Source: Pseudocalidococcus sp964653145 (GTDB taxonomy: Bacteria; Cyanobacteriota; Cyanobacteriia; Thermosynechococcales; Thermosynechococcaceae). From it: a DNA stretch of 64,000 bases. Both the position numbers and the translations under genes were made by a program. The DNA lies in the NCBI GenBank assembly GCA_964653145.1, contig CAZZCG010000008.1:1-64000 (forward strand), read 5' to 3'. The stretch's first letter is position 1, and the number at the start of each line of letters is the position of its first letter. The notes beneath the pieces were generated by a model. The model ran no database searches, had not been told where the DNA came from, and saw nothing but the letters and a program-made list of their open reading frames with translations. This document shows positions 17,094-25,451 of the stretch, piece by piece.

Positions 17094-19844
17094 TTAAGCC
17101 AAAGGTGCCAGTCGTTTAAAGAATAAGGCAGGGACAATCACTGGCAAACCTGCCGCTATACAAATCAGGGCCTGGTTTAATTTCAACGGTTCAGTCAAAA
17201 ATAAGGGATTAGCCAAGGGCAGTTGACTAAAAACGAGTTGCAAGCCCAAAACGCACACCACCCCAATTAAGGGCACATAGGCAATGTCTTGGAAATGTTT
17301 AGGGGTTTGATGCTTCAGGTAACCCCAAAAAGAAGGCAAACACTGACTTAGACTGAGCAAATAAAAGGTCTCGGCGGCAACTAGGGTATGGACAGCCATG
17401 GTGCGGGCAAGGGGAAGGTTTCCGGTGGTTTGAGAGACCAATTCAAAAATGCCAAAAACGGCAGCTAAGTTAAACAAGGAAATAATCAAAATCCGCCAGA
17501 GCAGTTTTCCGGTGAGCAGTCGTTCTTGGGGAGATCGGGGTTTACGGGGCATCGTGTTGGCGGTTTTGGGCTCAAAGGCAAGGGTGGCACTCAGGGCAAC
17601 GGAACTGACCATATTCACCCACAGAATTTGCACCGGCAGGATCGGTAAGTTCGCAGCGACCAAGACCCCAACCAAAATCGTCAGCGCTTCCCCACCATTA
17701 ACCGGCAAAATAAAGCCAATGGTTTTCAGCAAGTTGCCATACACAGTTCGCCCTTCTTCCACGGCCGCAGCAATCGAAGCAAAGTTATCGTTGGTCAAAA
17801 TCATATCGGCGGCTTCTTTGGCCACTTCCGTCCCACTCAGACCCATGGCAATGCCAATATCCGCTTGTTTCAGGGCCGGGGCATCATTCACACCATCTCC
17901 GGTCATGGCCACAACTTCCCCCTGAGCTTGCAAGGCTTCGACTAAGCGTAATTTTTGTTCTGGGGCAACACGGGCAAAAACCGCACTTTCGGCCACAGCC
18001 TGGGTGAGTTCAGATTGGGTCAGAGTACTTAATTGTTGACCGGAATAGATCGGGGCCTGGAGGTTGGGAATTAAGCCCATTTTTTCAGCAATGGCCGCAG
18101 CGGTGAGGGGGTGATCTCCAGTGATCATTTTGATTTGAATTCCGGCAAGTTGACAGGTTTTCACGGCGGCAATGGCTTCCGGGCGGGGCGGATCAATCAT
18201 TCCTTGCAATCCCAGAAAGGTGAGATGTTGCTCAATGTGGCTGTGGTCAAGGCTATGAATTAGATTTGTGCACTCCCGATCCTGTTGGGCAAAGGCTAAA
18301 ACCCGTAATCCTTGGGCGGCCATGGCCTGGGCCTGGTTTTCAATAGTTTGGCGGGACTCATCTGTGAGGATTTGCTCTGTACCCTGTTCATCTAAAGCGT
18401 GATCACAGCGGGAGAGAATTGCCTCTAAAGCTCCTTTGACGTAAATGCGTTGTCCATTAGCGTTAAATTGATGCAGCGTCACCATGTACTGAAATTCTGA
18501 CTCAAAGGGAATCCCATCAATCCGGGGGAAATCAGTTTCTAAATTGGGGCGAATTAGCCCAGCTTTTTCAGCAACCACGATCAAGGCGGCTTCGGTCGGA
18601 TCTCCAGTAACCGAAATTTGTCCGTTCTTGGCCTGGAGGTGGGAATCATTACAGAGCAATCCACAGGTTAAACAAGCAGCTAAGACCGGAGTTTCCGTCA
18701 GGTTAATGGATTCGTTTTGAACTAAGATTTTTCCGTCTGGAGCATAGCCAACCCCTGAAACTTGATAAGTTGAATCTCCGGCAAACAGGGCCTGGACTGT
18801 CATTTGGTTTTCCGTGAGCGTCCCCGTTTTATCGGAGCAAATCACAGTCGTACTGCCCAAGGTTTCCACGGCCGGGAGTTTCCGAATAATTGCATGCCGC
18901 GCCGCCATCCGTCCCACGCCAATCGCCAAGGTAACGGTCACCACCGCCGGAAGGCCTTCTGGAATTGCACTCACTGCCAATGCCACCGCCGCCTTAAATC
19001 CCTCGGCCATTGAACCCGCTTTAGCCATGACCACGACAAACATAAAAGCCGCCAGGCCCAGGATCACATAGAGCAGAGTTTGACTGAATTGCGTAATTTT
19101 GCGGGTGAGGGGCGTTTCCATGTTGCTACCCCGTTCCATCAGTTGGGAAATTTGCCCGGTTTCGGTTTGCTGACCAATGGCGACCACCACTCCCCAGGCC
19201 TGGCCAAAGGTAACTAAACTTCCGGCGTAGGCCATGTTGTGTCGATCCGCTAATCCAGTTTCTGGATCACAGGGTTCGGTTTGCTTGATCACGGGTACAG
19301 ATTCCCCGGTTAAGGCGGCCTCGCTCACTTGCAAATCCCGAACTTTCACTAGGCGCAAATCCGCCGGAACTTTATCCCCAGACGCTAAGAGCACCACATC
19401 TCCCGGCACAAGTTCTTTCGCATTAAGCCGAGTTTTCTGGGTTTCCCGGATCACCGTTGCTTCAGTCGTCACGGACTGGGCTAGGGCAGCAATCGCATTT
19501 TCAGCTTTTGATTCTTGAACAAACCCAATCGTGGCATTGATCAGCGTCACCCCAAAAATTACGCCCGCATCCACCCAGTCTTGAAGCAATACCGTCACCA
19601 GGCCAGCGATGAGCAAAATATAAATTAACGGCTGATTAAATTCTTCGATAAATCTTCGCCAGGCCGGTCTAGGAGGTTTACCCTGAATTTCGTTACTGCC
19701 GTAAGTACTCTGACGGTTTTGGGCCTCGGCCTGGGTTAACCCGGAATTGAGATCCGTTTCCCAAAATTCCAGCGTGGCCTGGATGGAGAGGTGATGCCAA
19801 TGGGGTGGGTTGGTGTGATGGAGTTCGGTGGGCGGCATGGGCAT
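17094..19844 (-). CDS. Cation-transporting P2-type ATPase, PacL-like
   Basis: This is a 916-residue ATP-driven cation pump in the membrane. In order: an N-terminal cation-ATPase domain, the actuator loop with LTGESVPV, the M4 helix AVSAIPEGLPAVVTVTLAIG (PEGLP as in calcium pumps), the phosphorylated Asp in DKTGTLTENQMT, the KGALE nucleotide-binding segment, MTGDGVNDAPALKQADIGIAMG, and a C-terminal six-helix part. The M6 motif reads LWVNMVSSVALSATLAFEP. SERCA-type calcium pumps have N-x-x-T-D here, so the Asp is replaced by Ser and the ion specificity is open. It converges with the DUF5666 gene and is divergent from the protease gene at 19897. Confidence 0.9.
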   Translation of the reverse strand: MPMPPTELHHTNPPHWHHLSIQATLEFWETDLNSGLTQAEAQNRQSTYGSNEIQGKPPRPAWRRFIEEFNQPLIYILLIAGLVTVLLQDWVDAGVIFGVTLINATIGFVQESKAENAIAALAQSVTTEATVIRETQKTRLNAKELVPGDVVLLASGDKVPADLRLVKVRDLQVSEAALTGESVPVIKQTEPCDPETGLADRHNMAYAGSLVTFGQAWGVVVAIGQQTETGQISQLMERGSNMETPLTRKITQFSQTLLYVILGLAAFMFVVVMAKAGSMAEGFKAAVALAVSAIPEGLPAVVTVTLAIGVGRMAARHAIIRKLPAVETLGSTTVICSDKTGTLTENQMTVQALFAGDSTYQVSGVGYAPDGKILVQNESINLTETPVLAACLTCGLLCNDSHLQAKNGQISVTGDPTEAALIVVAEKAGLIRPNLETDFPRIDGIPFESEFQYMVTLHQFNANGQRIYVKGALEAILSRCDHALDEQGTEQILTDESRQTIENQAQAMAAQGLRVLAFAQQDRECTNLIHSLDHSHIEQHLTFLGLQGMIDPPRPEAIAAVKTCQLAGIQIKMITGDHPLTAAAIAEKMGLIPNLQAPIYSGQQLSTLTQSELTQAVAESAVFARVAPEQKLRLVEALQAQGEVVAMTGDGVNDAPALKQADIGIAMGLSGTEVAKEAADMILTNDNFASIAAAVEEGRTVYGNLLKTIGFILPVNGGEALTILVGVLVAANLPILPVQILWVNMVSSVALSATLAFEPKTANTMPRKPRSPQERLLTGKLLWRILIISLFNLAAVFGIFELVSQTTGNLPLARTMAVHTLVAAETFYLLSLSQCLPSFWGYLKHQTPKHFQDIAYVPLIGVVCVLGLQLVFSQLPLANPLFLTEPLKLNQALICIAAGLPVIVPALFFKRLAPLA

Positions 19845-19896
19845 GTCTCAGGGACTTATCTCTAGCCTAGACTTAGCTTTTTCCGAACAGGGGTAG

Positions 19897-20871
19897 ATGA
19901 TAATTCCTGTAAAATCAAGCAAAGTTAGTACCCTTTTAATGCTGCAATCTTCAAAGTTCCGTGCAACCCTTGGCCTGGCGATGTTTACACTAGTCCTAAT
20001 CTTGGGATTGCAGTGGCCCTCCCTAGGAATTATTAGTGCAACATCCAATAGTCCAACCCGCACTCCCCTCAACCCAAATCAATATTCCGGTGTGGTTTAT
20101 TTAGATCCCGTAGCCTGCAGCGGTTCCCTATTGAAGGGGGGGCGATATGTGTTGACGGCGGCCCATTGCTTGAATGACGGTGGGACGCGTCCAGATGAAG
20201 ACATTACAGTGATTTTTAAACCTCCCGGTCGCGGTGTGCGGATCAAAGTAGCTCGATACATTATCCATCCCCGTTGGCGTGGTTATACCGCAGAAGAAGG
20301 AAATGATATTGCCCTGCTGGAATTGATGGCCCCTGCACCGGCCAATGCTGAGCAATACGACCTATATCGTCAAACCGATGAAGTGGGCAAAGTGTTTACC
20401 AAAGTCGGCTATGGCTATCTCGGGACTGGTGCCGTTGGACAAGATGAATCCTCCAATGAAGAAATTCGCCGCTATGCTGGTCAAAATCGCTACGAAGCCT
20501 TGATCGACATCCTCAAGAATTCCACGGAATCAGACTTCTCGGAGTTGGTTCTCGGGGGGCAGTTGTTATTTGATTTTGATAGTGGTCGGCCAGAGCATGA
20601 TATGTTGGGGCGGCATTTTCCAAAATTAAAAGACCTGGGACTGGGGGCGATGGAGAGTTCTACGGGCAGTGGCGATTCCGGTGGGCCATCCTTCATTGCT
20701 GGAAAAATTGCGGGCATTAGTTCCTGGGGGTTTAGCGATCGGGGCTTTTTTACTCGGAACATTGCTGATATTGACGAGATTGATGACAACGGCAGCTTTG
20801 GGGAAGTCTTTGGAGACACTCGAGTTTCTTTTTATGCCAAATGGATTGATCAAATGATGGCGGGGAGGTAA
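19897..20871 (+). CDS. Secreted trypsin-like serine protease (family S1)
   Basis: This 324-residue protein has a hydrophobic N-terminal segment (about 25-48) that looks like an uncleaved anchor or late signal. The catalytic triad is complete: His in LTAAHC, Asp in GNDIALLEL and Ser in GSGDSGGPSF. The start of the domain (GVVYLDPVACSGSLL) and a final ISSWGF strand are typical of the fold. A long insert between Asp and Ser (RRYAGQNRYEALIDILKNST onward) is larger than in standard trypsins. It probably acts in the periplasm or outside the cell. The ATG at 19897 is the only good start. The substrate is unknown. Confidence 0.88.
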   Translation: MIIPVKSSKVSTLLMLQSSKFRATLGLAMFTLVLILGLQWPSLGIISATSNSPTRTPLNPNQYSGVVYLDPVACSGSLLKGGRYVLTAAHCLNDGGTRPDEDITVIFKPPGRGVRIKVARYIIHPRWRGYTAEEGNDIALLELMAPAPANAEQYDLYRQTDEVGKVFTKVGYGYLGTGAVGQDESSNEEIRRYAGQNRYEALIDILKNSTESDFSELVLGGQLLFDFDSGRPEHDMLGRHFPKLKDLGLGAMESSTGSGDSGGPSFIAGKIAGISSWGFSDRGFFTRNIADIDEIDDNGSFGEVFGDTRVSFYAKWIDQMMAGR

Positions 20872-20990
20872 CGTTCTCACCTCAGGATTTTCTCGCACTG
20901 GATTCCTGAGCCCCCTTGCTGTGAATTTGCATGACCTGGGTAGCTTTACGTTTATTTATGGTGAGTTCCTGCCATCGTTGCGCTTCCCCT

Positions 20991-21800
20991 ATGAACCCCT
21001 TGGATTGCTACCGAGTTCTTGGTTTACCTCCAACTGCCAACTTAGGTCAATTAAAACAAGCCTATCGCCGCCTGGCCCGTCACTACCATCCGGATAGTAA
21101 TCGCACAAATCCCCGCGCCCAGGAAACCTTTATTCTCATTCACCAGGCCTACCAAACCCTACGTCCCCTTGTTCCCGCTGAACCCCCGCGTCCGCGCTCA
21201 ACCCGGCCTGGAACCACCCCCCCTCGACCAATCACGAGTAAGCCAACCCAGGTTAAACATCCTGATGCCCCCCGTCGTACCCACCCCACTCCTCGTACTG
21301 ATTGCACACCCCGCCAAAATTTACACTCGCAAACGCCGCAAACAGCACCGGAGCCTACCCCACAGCCGACGGAACCCTCCATCAATCTCACGCCCCCAGG
21401 CCCCGCCCCCAAGGAACCCCAGCGAAAACCACCCAAATCTCCAGAATTACCCAACCTAGAGCCGCCCACCCCAACTCCCTTTGAAATCCAGCTCAAAAAA
21501 CGCTCCTATCAACAACTGCAAGAACTTCTCCGCTATCGGCGATTTCAACGGGCAGCAATTCTCATTGAGGGACTCCGGCAAATTCTTGCGGAAGATATAG
21601 AAGTGCGCCAATGGCAGGGTATTACCTATCACTGCTGGGCCAGGGATCTGATTCAAAAGGGGCAATCGGCCCAGGCCTGCCATTTTTTAAATCTGGCCCG
21701 CCAAGCAGATCCGCAGAACTACGCCCTAGCCCAGGCCATTTCCCGCGACTTTCAACAATTGGAGCGGCGGTTTCCCAAACGACAACTGGTGGCCATCTAA
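20991..21800 (+). CDS. J-domain protein with Pro-rich linker and helical C-terminus
   Basis: This is a 269-residue protein. The N-terminal J domain (about 1-65, LDCYRVLGLPPTANLGQLKQ, HPD in RHYHPDSNRT) should stimulate a DnaK partner. Residues 70-165 are a Pro/Thr-rich disordered linker. The C-terminal 100 residues are helical (QQLQELLRYRRFQRAAILIE; SAQACHFLNLARQADPQNYA) and TPR-like. No zinc-finger or DnaJ C-terminal domain is present, so it is a type III J protein. An ATG 20 codons upstream (20931) is possible, but family members start close to the J domain. The client is unknown. Confidence 0.82.
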   Translation: MNPLDCYRVLGLPPTANLGQLKQAYRRLARHYHPDSNRTNPRAQETFILIHQAYQTLRPLVPAEPPRPRSTRPGTTPPRPITSKPTQVKHPDAPRRTHPTPRTDCTPRQNLHSQTPQTAPEPTPQPTEPSINLTPPGPAPKEPQRKPPKSPELPNLEPPTPTPFEIQLKKRSYQQLQELLRYRRFQRAAILIEGLRQILAEDIEVRQWQGITYHCWARDLIQKGQSAQACHFLNLARQADPQNYALAQAISRDFQQLERRFPKRQLVAI

Positions 21801-22056
21801 ACTGATCCGGCAGAGCCAAGTTCACTATTGTTAAGGCAGTGCAACACAATACCCCCCCTTTGAGTTAAGGAACCAGAGAAAACCGGGTGCGGGGAGAGTT
21901 TTGCAAAGAAATGTCAGCATTTCCAGGCCAAAATTCTTGCTCCTCTGATGATCCCGTAACCCATCGACACAAAAAAAGCTCGATTTAATGAGGGTTTGCT
22001 GGCTTTGCCCCTAAGAAAATAAAGTTTTGTGAAAAATCACTCATAATTTCAAAACA

Positions 22057-22070
22057 GTATCTTATGATAC
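22057..22070 (+). promoter_or_regulatory. NtcA binding site overlapping a -10 box
   Basis: GTATCTTATGATAC is a perfect GTA-N8-TAC site. The -10-like TATGAT (22063-22068) lies inside it, so NtcA would repress rather than activate. A transcript starting about 7 bp after the -10 would begin just before the riboswitch at 22086. Confidence 0.75.
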
Positions 22071-22085
22071 AGATTGTAGATGAAA

Positions 22086-22238
22086 CATCGTTCATCTCTC
22101 CCCAAGTTCTCCCGCTAAATGGACATCACTGAATCAGCCAGTCACGAGCAATCAAGATTGAATCGTTGGTGAAGTTAGACAAAGCGGTTGATATTGACGG
22201 TGGAGACGGAAGTAGGGAATCCCCCGAAGGAACGCGCT
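22086..22238 (+). ncRNA. Glutamine riboswitch (glnA RNA motif)
   Basis: The conserved parts of the cyanobacterial glnA aptamer are present. CGTTCATC lies at 22089-22096, GACGGAAGTAGG at 22205-22216, and CCGAAGGAACGC at 22224-22235. P1 forms between CGTTC (22089-22093) and GAACG (22230-22234). P2 closes with TCTCC against GGAGA just before GACGG; P3 is GGG-AATC-CCC. The P2 insert is unusually long (about 100 nt). The gene start with its AAGGAG (22271-22276) follows within 50 nt, fitting translational control. The known ligand is L-glutamine, which switches IF17 synthesis on in Synechocystis. Confidence 0.88.
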
Positions 22239-22282
22239 CACTGAATCATCGAGTCCCCCATGACCCATTCAAGGAGCCTACT

Positions 22283-22732
22283 ATGAGTACCCTCAATTAC
22301 CGTGGTGTCAGCTACACAGTTGAACCAACTTCCGCAGATATTTTGGCCCGGACTCAAGTTGTTGAACGTCCCGATCCCGCCCCTAACTTTGAAATTGCTG
22401 CTGGTCTGCCAGTGCCCCATCCTATTCAAGAGTTAACCTATCGCGGGGTTAAGTATCAACAATCACCGTCCACCCGTTCCATGAAAGATGCCATGTTGTT
22501 AAACCAACGGATCGCCGAAGAAGCAACCGCTCCCAAAGCTGATGCCGCCTTGCCCTCTGTGTCTGGTTTTCAATCTGACTATGCCTTTCATGTGACCGAT
22601 GCCCGTGATGTGGAACCGGACGATCGGCGTAATGCGTTCACCTACCTGCAAAATCGCTTGAGAAAAGCCAAAGCGGCCGGCAACGATGTCCAAGCGGCCA
22701 TGATTCGGGAAGAAATGCAACTCCTCTACTAA
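22283..22732 (+). CDS. gifB: DUF4278 protein, probable glutamine synthetase inactivating factor IF17
   Basis: This is a 149-residue protein, the same length as Synechocystis IF17. It has DUF4278 repeats at the start (LNYRGVSYTVEP) and near residue 52 (LTYRGVKYQQSP). Its basic helical tail (AFTYLQNRLRKAKAAGNDVQ, ending EMQLLY) fits the GS-interacting part of inactivating factors. IF17 binds glutamine synthetase and switches it off when nitrogen is plentiful. The control region is diagnostic: an NtcA site over the -10 box (22057) and a glutamine riboswitch (22086). The ATG at 22283 has AAGGAG six bases upstream; longer in-frame starts would run into the riboswitch. Function is inferred from regulation, length and tail. 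Confidence 0.8.
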   Translation: MSTLNYRGVSYTVEPTSADILARTQVVERPDPAPNFEIAAGLPVPHPIQELTYRGVKYQQSPSTRSMKDAMLLNQRIAEEATAPKADAALPSVSGFQSDYAFHVTDARDVEPDDRRNAFTYLQNRLRKAKAAGNDVQAAMIREEMQLLY

Positions 22733-22976
22733 AATTAGCCCTGCTGATAGACCTGGGCCAGACCTCACTCCCTTGGGTGTTTGACTGACTGAATCAGTGG
22801 AGTTGTGAATTTTCAATTTGATTGCTTGGTTGTCTTTAATCAATAAACTGATTGATTGATCTACTGGATTGATTGACTGATCAGCATTTAGACGGGTTAT
22901 CCTGCTTCTGGGGTGGCCCGTTTTGCTGTTTGGGTTGCTCAGGGTGATCTTAGTAAAAAGCCTGATGAGGAGTTCC

Positions 22977-23474
22977 ATGGCTGAATCGCAGCGATCCTGG
23001 ATGATTAAACTGGCGGTGGCGAAGAAAGTTCTGTTTGCGTTGGTTTTATTGGGAATTTCCGGAATTACAGGGTTTACTTGGCGAAATAATGGAATTGTCA
23101 CGGATTGGGCCCAGACCCATGTGGTCAATGCAGAGTTTAGCCTCGTGCGCTGGGGCTTAACCTTTCTGAGCCAGGCCCCAATTCCGGAGTTGAAACTGAT
23201 TGCCCGCCTGTCGGGATTGTATGCGGGGGTAATTTTGATTGCGGCCTGGGGAGTTTGGAGGGCAAAAGTTTGGGCTTTTATTCTCTTTGCTGGCCTGGTG
23301 GGACTCCTGTTACCTGTGGAAATTTGGGAGCTGAGCCACGACTGGGCCTGGGAAACGCTACTGTTGTTTGTGATCAATCTCCTGATTTTCGGCTATTTCT
23401 CCTGGGAGGCCTGGCATTTAACTCAATCCCACTCGACAGTTCCAGAACCCAGCACCTCCAAAACCCAAACCTAA
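22977..23474 (+). CDS. DUF2127 family membrane protein
   Basis: This is a 165-residue protein with four hydrophobic helices (about 13-32, 70-90, 97-117 and 125-147), separated by short loops. The spacing and the LIARLSGLYAGVILIAAWGVWRA-type second helix fit DUF2127. The start at 22977 has AGGAG five bases upstream; an ATG at 22965 and a TTG at 22923 are less likely. A 292-codon antisense frame over this gene is a shadow. The function is unknown. Confidence 0.75.
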   Translation: MAESQRSWMIKLAVAKKVLFALVLLGISGITGFTWRNNGIVTDWAQTHVVNAEFSLVRWGLTFLSQAPIPELKLIARLSGLYAGVILIAAWGVWRAKVWAFILFAGLVGLLLPVEIWELSHDWAWETLLLFVINLLIFGYFSWEAWHLTQSHSTVPEPSTSKTQT

Positions 23475-23554
23475 TCTATTCCTAGAGATGTCAAGGCCTC
23501 AAAGTCCGGAACGGTCAGTCTCTGGAAAATTAGCACGATTAACAATTTCTCAAC

Positions 23555-23905
23555 CTAACAGTAACGATGGATATCCTGGTTGCACTGATCGGCCAGGTAA
23601 CAGAGAGCTCGAAATCTAAGGCCCATGACTTCTTCGTAGAGGGGATTGAGTTTACAGAGGGGAGGTATCTGAATTACCAACCGCCCAAAGAGGTAAATGT
23701 CTCGAGCAAATGGGCATTGGCCTGGAATGAGTTGGCACAATAAATGGGCCTGGCGGGGATTTTGAATCGGAATGGCATTTAACCAATTGCGAACTGGGGC
23801 TAACCCGTCAAATTTATGGCGGTGGGATGGTGTGGATTTCTGAGGCAGGGATAGGAGGAAATAAATCAGACTAGAAATGATAGGCATAGGAGCTAAGGGG
23901 AGCAT
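23555..23905 (-). CDS. Mo-dependent nitrogenase C-terminus-like protein
   Basis: This is a 116-residue protein carrying the small domain named after the C-terminus of Mo-nitrogenase-associated proteins. The core reads VRNWLNAIPIQNPRQAHLLC, then LIPGQCPFARDI, PPLCKLNPLYEEVMGLRFRA and LADQC, with four conserved cysteines. Stand-alone copies are widespread in cyanobacteria, including ones that do not fix nitrogen, and their role is unknown. The start is the ATG at 23905; the frame also opens at a TTG (23944). No nif gene is near. The cysteine pattern suggests metal or cluster binding, which is inference. Confidence 0.78.
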   Translation of the reverse strand: MLPLAPMPIISSLIYFLLSLPQKSTPSHRHKFDGLAPVRNWLNAIPIQNPRQAHLLCQLIPGQCPFARDIYLFGRLVIQIPPLCKLNPLYEEVMGLRFRALCYLADQCNQDIHRYC

Positions 23906-24116
23906 TTGTGGGGATATTTTTAAGTTAGCGATAAGTTCACACAATTCAAAGGGTTGCTAGATATAAATTTCATTTATACCTGATAAGTCTAACTTAACGC
24001 TCCTGGGCCCCAGTGATCAACTCAAAAAAAACGGGTAAGCTCCGGTCTGGAACTCACCTGTTGCGGTGTTGAATTTTGCTTTCTGGAATGTGGGCAGGTA
24101 CTTTTAGACCTTAGAT

Positions 24117-24602
24117 TTAGGACATCCCTTGGATTAAAAAGTCGAAGTAGGGGGCGGTAGCGGCGGCATCCTCTTCACTCAGTAAATCTAAAGATGCTTC
24201 CTTTAAACAGCGAATTGCTTCAACCATTCCTGGCATTGGCACCCCAAGGGAGTTGTACATTTCCCGGACACCAATTAAGCCGATTTTTTCGATGGGCTCC
24301 TTATCACCGGAGAGAACCCCGTAGGTAATCAAGCGCATATACCAGCCGTAGTCACGGAGGCAAAGGGCCCGCTGTTTTTGTCCATAGGCATTGCCACCGG
24401 GAGAAATAAAATCAGGTCGCTTTTGCCATAGTTGCTTGCTGGCTTTTTCGACAATCCGTTTCTCATTTTCGGACAAGGTCGAGGCGATGCGTACCCGCTG
24501 CTCCCCGGTTTGGAAGAAGTCACTCAGGGTTTTTAGTTCCCCGGCGGTTGGGTAGCGTAATTCATCATCTGCTTGTAAAACAACTTGGCTAATCACACTC
24601 AT
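24117..24602 (-). CDS. apcD: Allophycocyanin alpha-B chain
   Basis: This is a 161-residue phycobiliprotein of the phycobilisome core, a terminal energy emitter towards photosystem I and II. The start MSVISQVVLQADDELRYPTA, the chromophore cysteine in CLRDYGWYMRLITYG, and GLIGVREMYNSLGVP are characteristic of ApcD rather than ApcA or ApcF. The ATG at 24602 matches the family; the frame continues 13 codons upstream without support. It is monocistronic and not next to other apc genes, as is usual for apcD. Confidence 0.95.
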   Translation of the reverse strand: MSVISQVVLQADDELRYPTAGELKTLSDFFQTGEQRVRIASTLSENEKRIVEKASKQLWQKRPDFISPGGNAYGQKQRALCLRDYGWYMRLITYGVLSGDKEPIEKIGLIGVREMYNSLGVPMPGMVEAIRCLKEASLDLLSEEDAAATAPYFDFLIQGMS

Positions 24603-24878
24603 ATTATTTACACCGCTTGATACGTTTTTTATTTTAACCAACTGCGGGCCTCTGCCCTAAATCCAGGGGATATAACGGTTCTTTCCGGCAGAATCGAGCC
24701 ACTTACCCCAGGAGTGACACACTAAAGTCCCTGAAATTGTCCTGAATGTTCTGGTGAGTATCTTGGTTTTGCTAGAAATGAGGATAACTGGAACATACCG
24801 CCGCCTGCGCCAATTGGGGCTTGATAAAATTGCAGATAGGCACGAATACCCATTGGTTACTTACGGGAGCATCTGGAT

Positions 24879-25451
24879 ATGTTGACTCAGAAACATACGC
24901 CCTTTCGACTTCGACGCAATTCTAGTTTGGCCCTGGGAGCCCTCCTTAGTCTCCTCTCTGTTTTGCCTGCCCAGGCCCAGAAAAATCCCGGAGATATTGT
25001 GGTGGTGGGGAATTCACCCAGTCAATGGGCCCAAAATCAACAATATTGGAATCAGTTGTTAGGTATTTTTGGCCGCTCAATTTCTGCTTCGGTTGCAAAT
25101 ACGACAGCGACAGCGGCAGATTCCCCCCAAGCTTTAGCTCAGCAAATTCTCCAAAATATTCAGGTGTCCGCGCCCCAACTGTTGCCGATCATTAAGCTAC
25201 CGGGATCCTCCCAAGTAACGGGTTCTGTGACCAACCGCAATCGGGAAGCTGTAACCATCAGTGGTGTTAACTTTGTTGTCTTGGATCGCTCTGGAAATGT
25301 TCTGCAAACTGGCGCGGCGATTCCTGAACCAGCAACCGTGGGGCCTGGGCAAACCGTGACGTACCAACAAACTCTCTTGACGGTTCCATCTGATATTGGA
25401 GCGACGGTGCAATTGACCAATCCTCCCGTTTCGATTCAAGGCGGAGTTTAG
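24879..25451 (+). CDS. Secreted hypothetical protein
   Basis: This is a 190-residue protein with a signal peptide (LALGALLSLLSVLPAQAQ, cleavage after AQA near residue 33). The middle is Ala/Gln-rich. The C-terminal 90 residues look like an immunoglobulin-like beta sandwich (VTGSVTNRNREAVTISGVNF, LLTVPSDIGATVQL), similar to FxLYD/DUF3426-type domains that carry a comparison of phrases around N-R-x-x-x. Likely periplasmic. Its stop overlaps the convergent rnhB stop by 4 bp. I do not recognise a named family. Confidence 0.68.
   Translation: MLTQKHTPFRLRRNSSLALGALLSLLSVLPAQAQKNPGDIVVVGNSPSQWAQNQQYWNQLLGIFGRSISASVANTTATAADSPQALAQQILQNIQVSAPQLLPIIKLPGSSQVTGSVTNRNREAVTISGVNFVVLDRSGNVLQTGAAIPEPATVGPGQTVTYQQTLLTVPSDIGATVQLTNPPVSIQGGV

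Noticed and set aside
22499..23377. 292-codon minus-strand ORF
   Set aside because: It is antisense to gifB and the DUF2127 gene, both supported by ribosome-binding sites and family patterns. Its product is low-quality (Ser/Ile/Asn/Arg-rich) with no motif.
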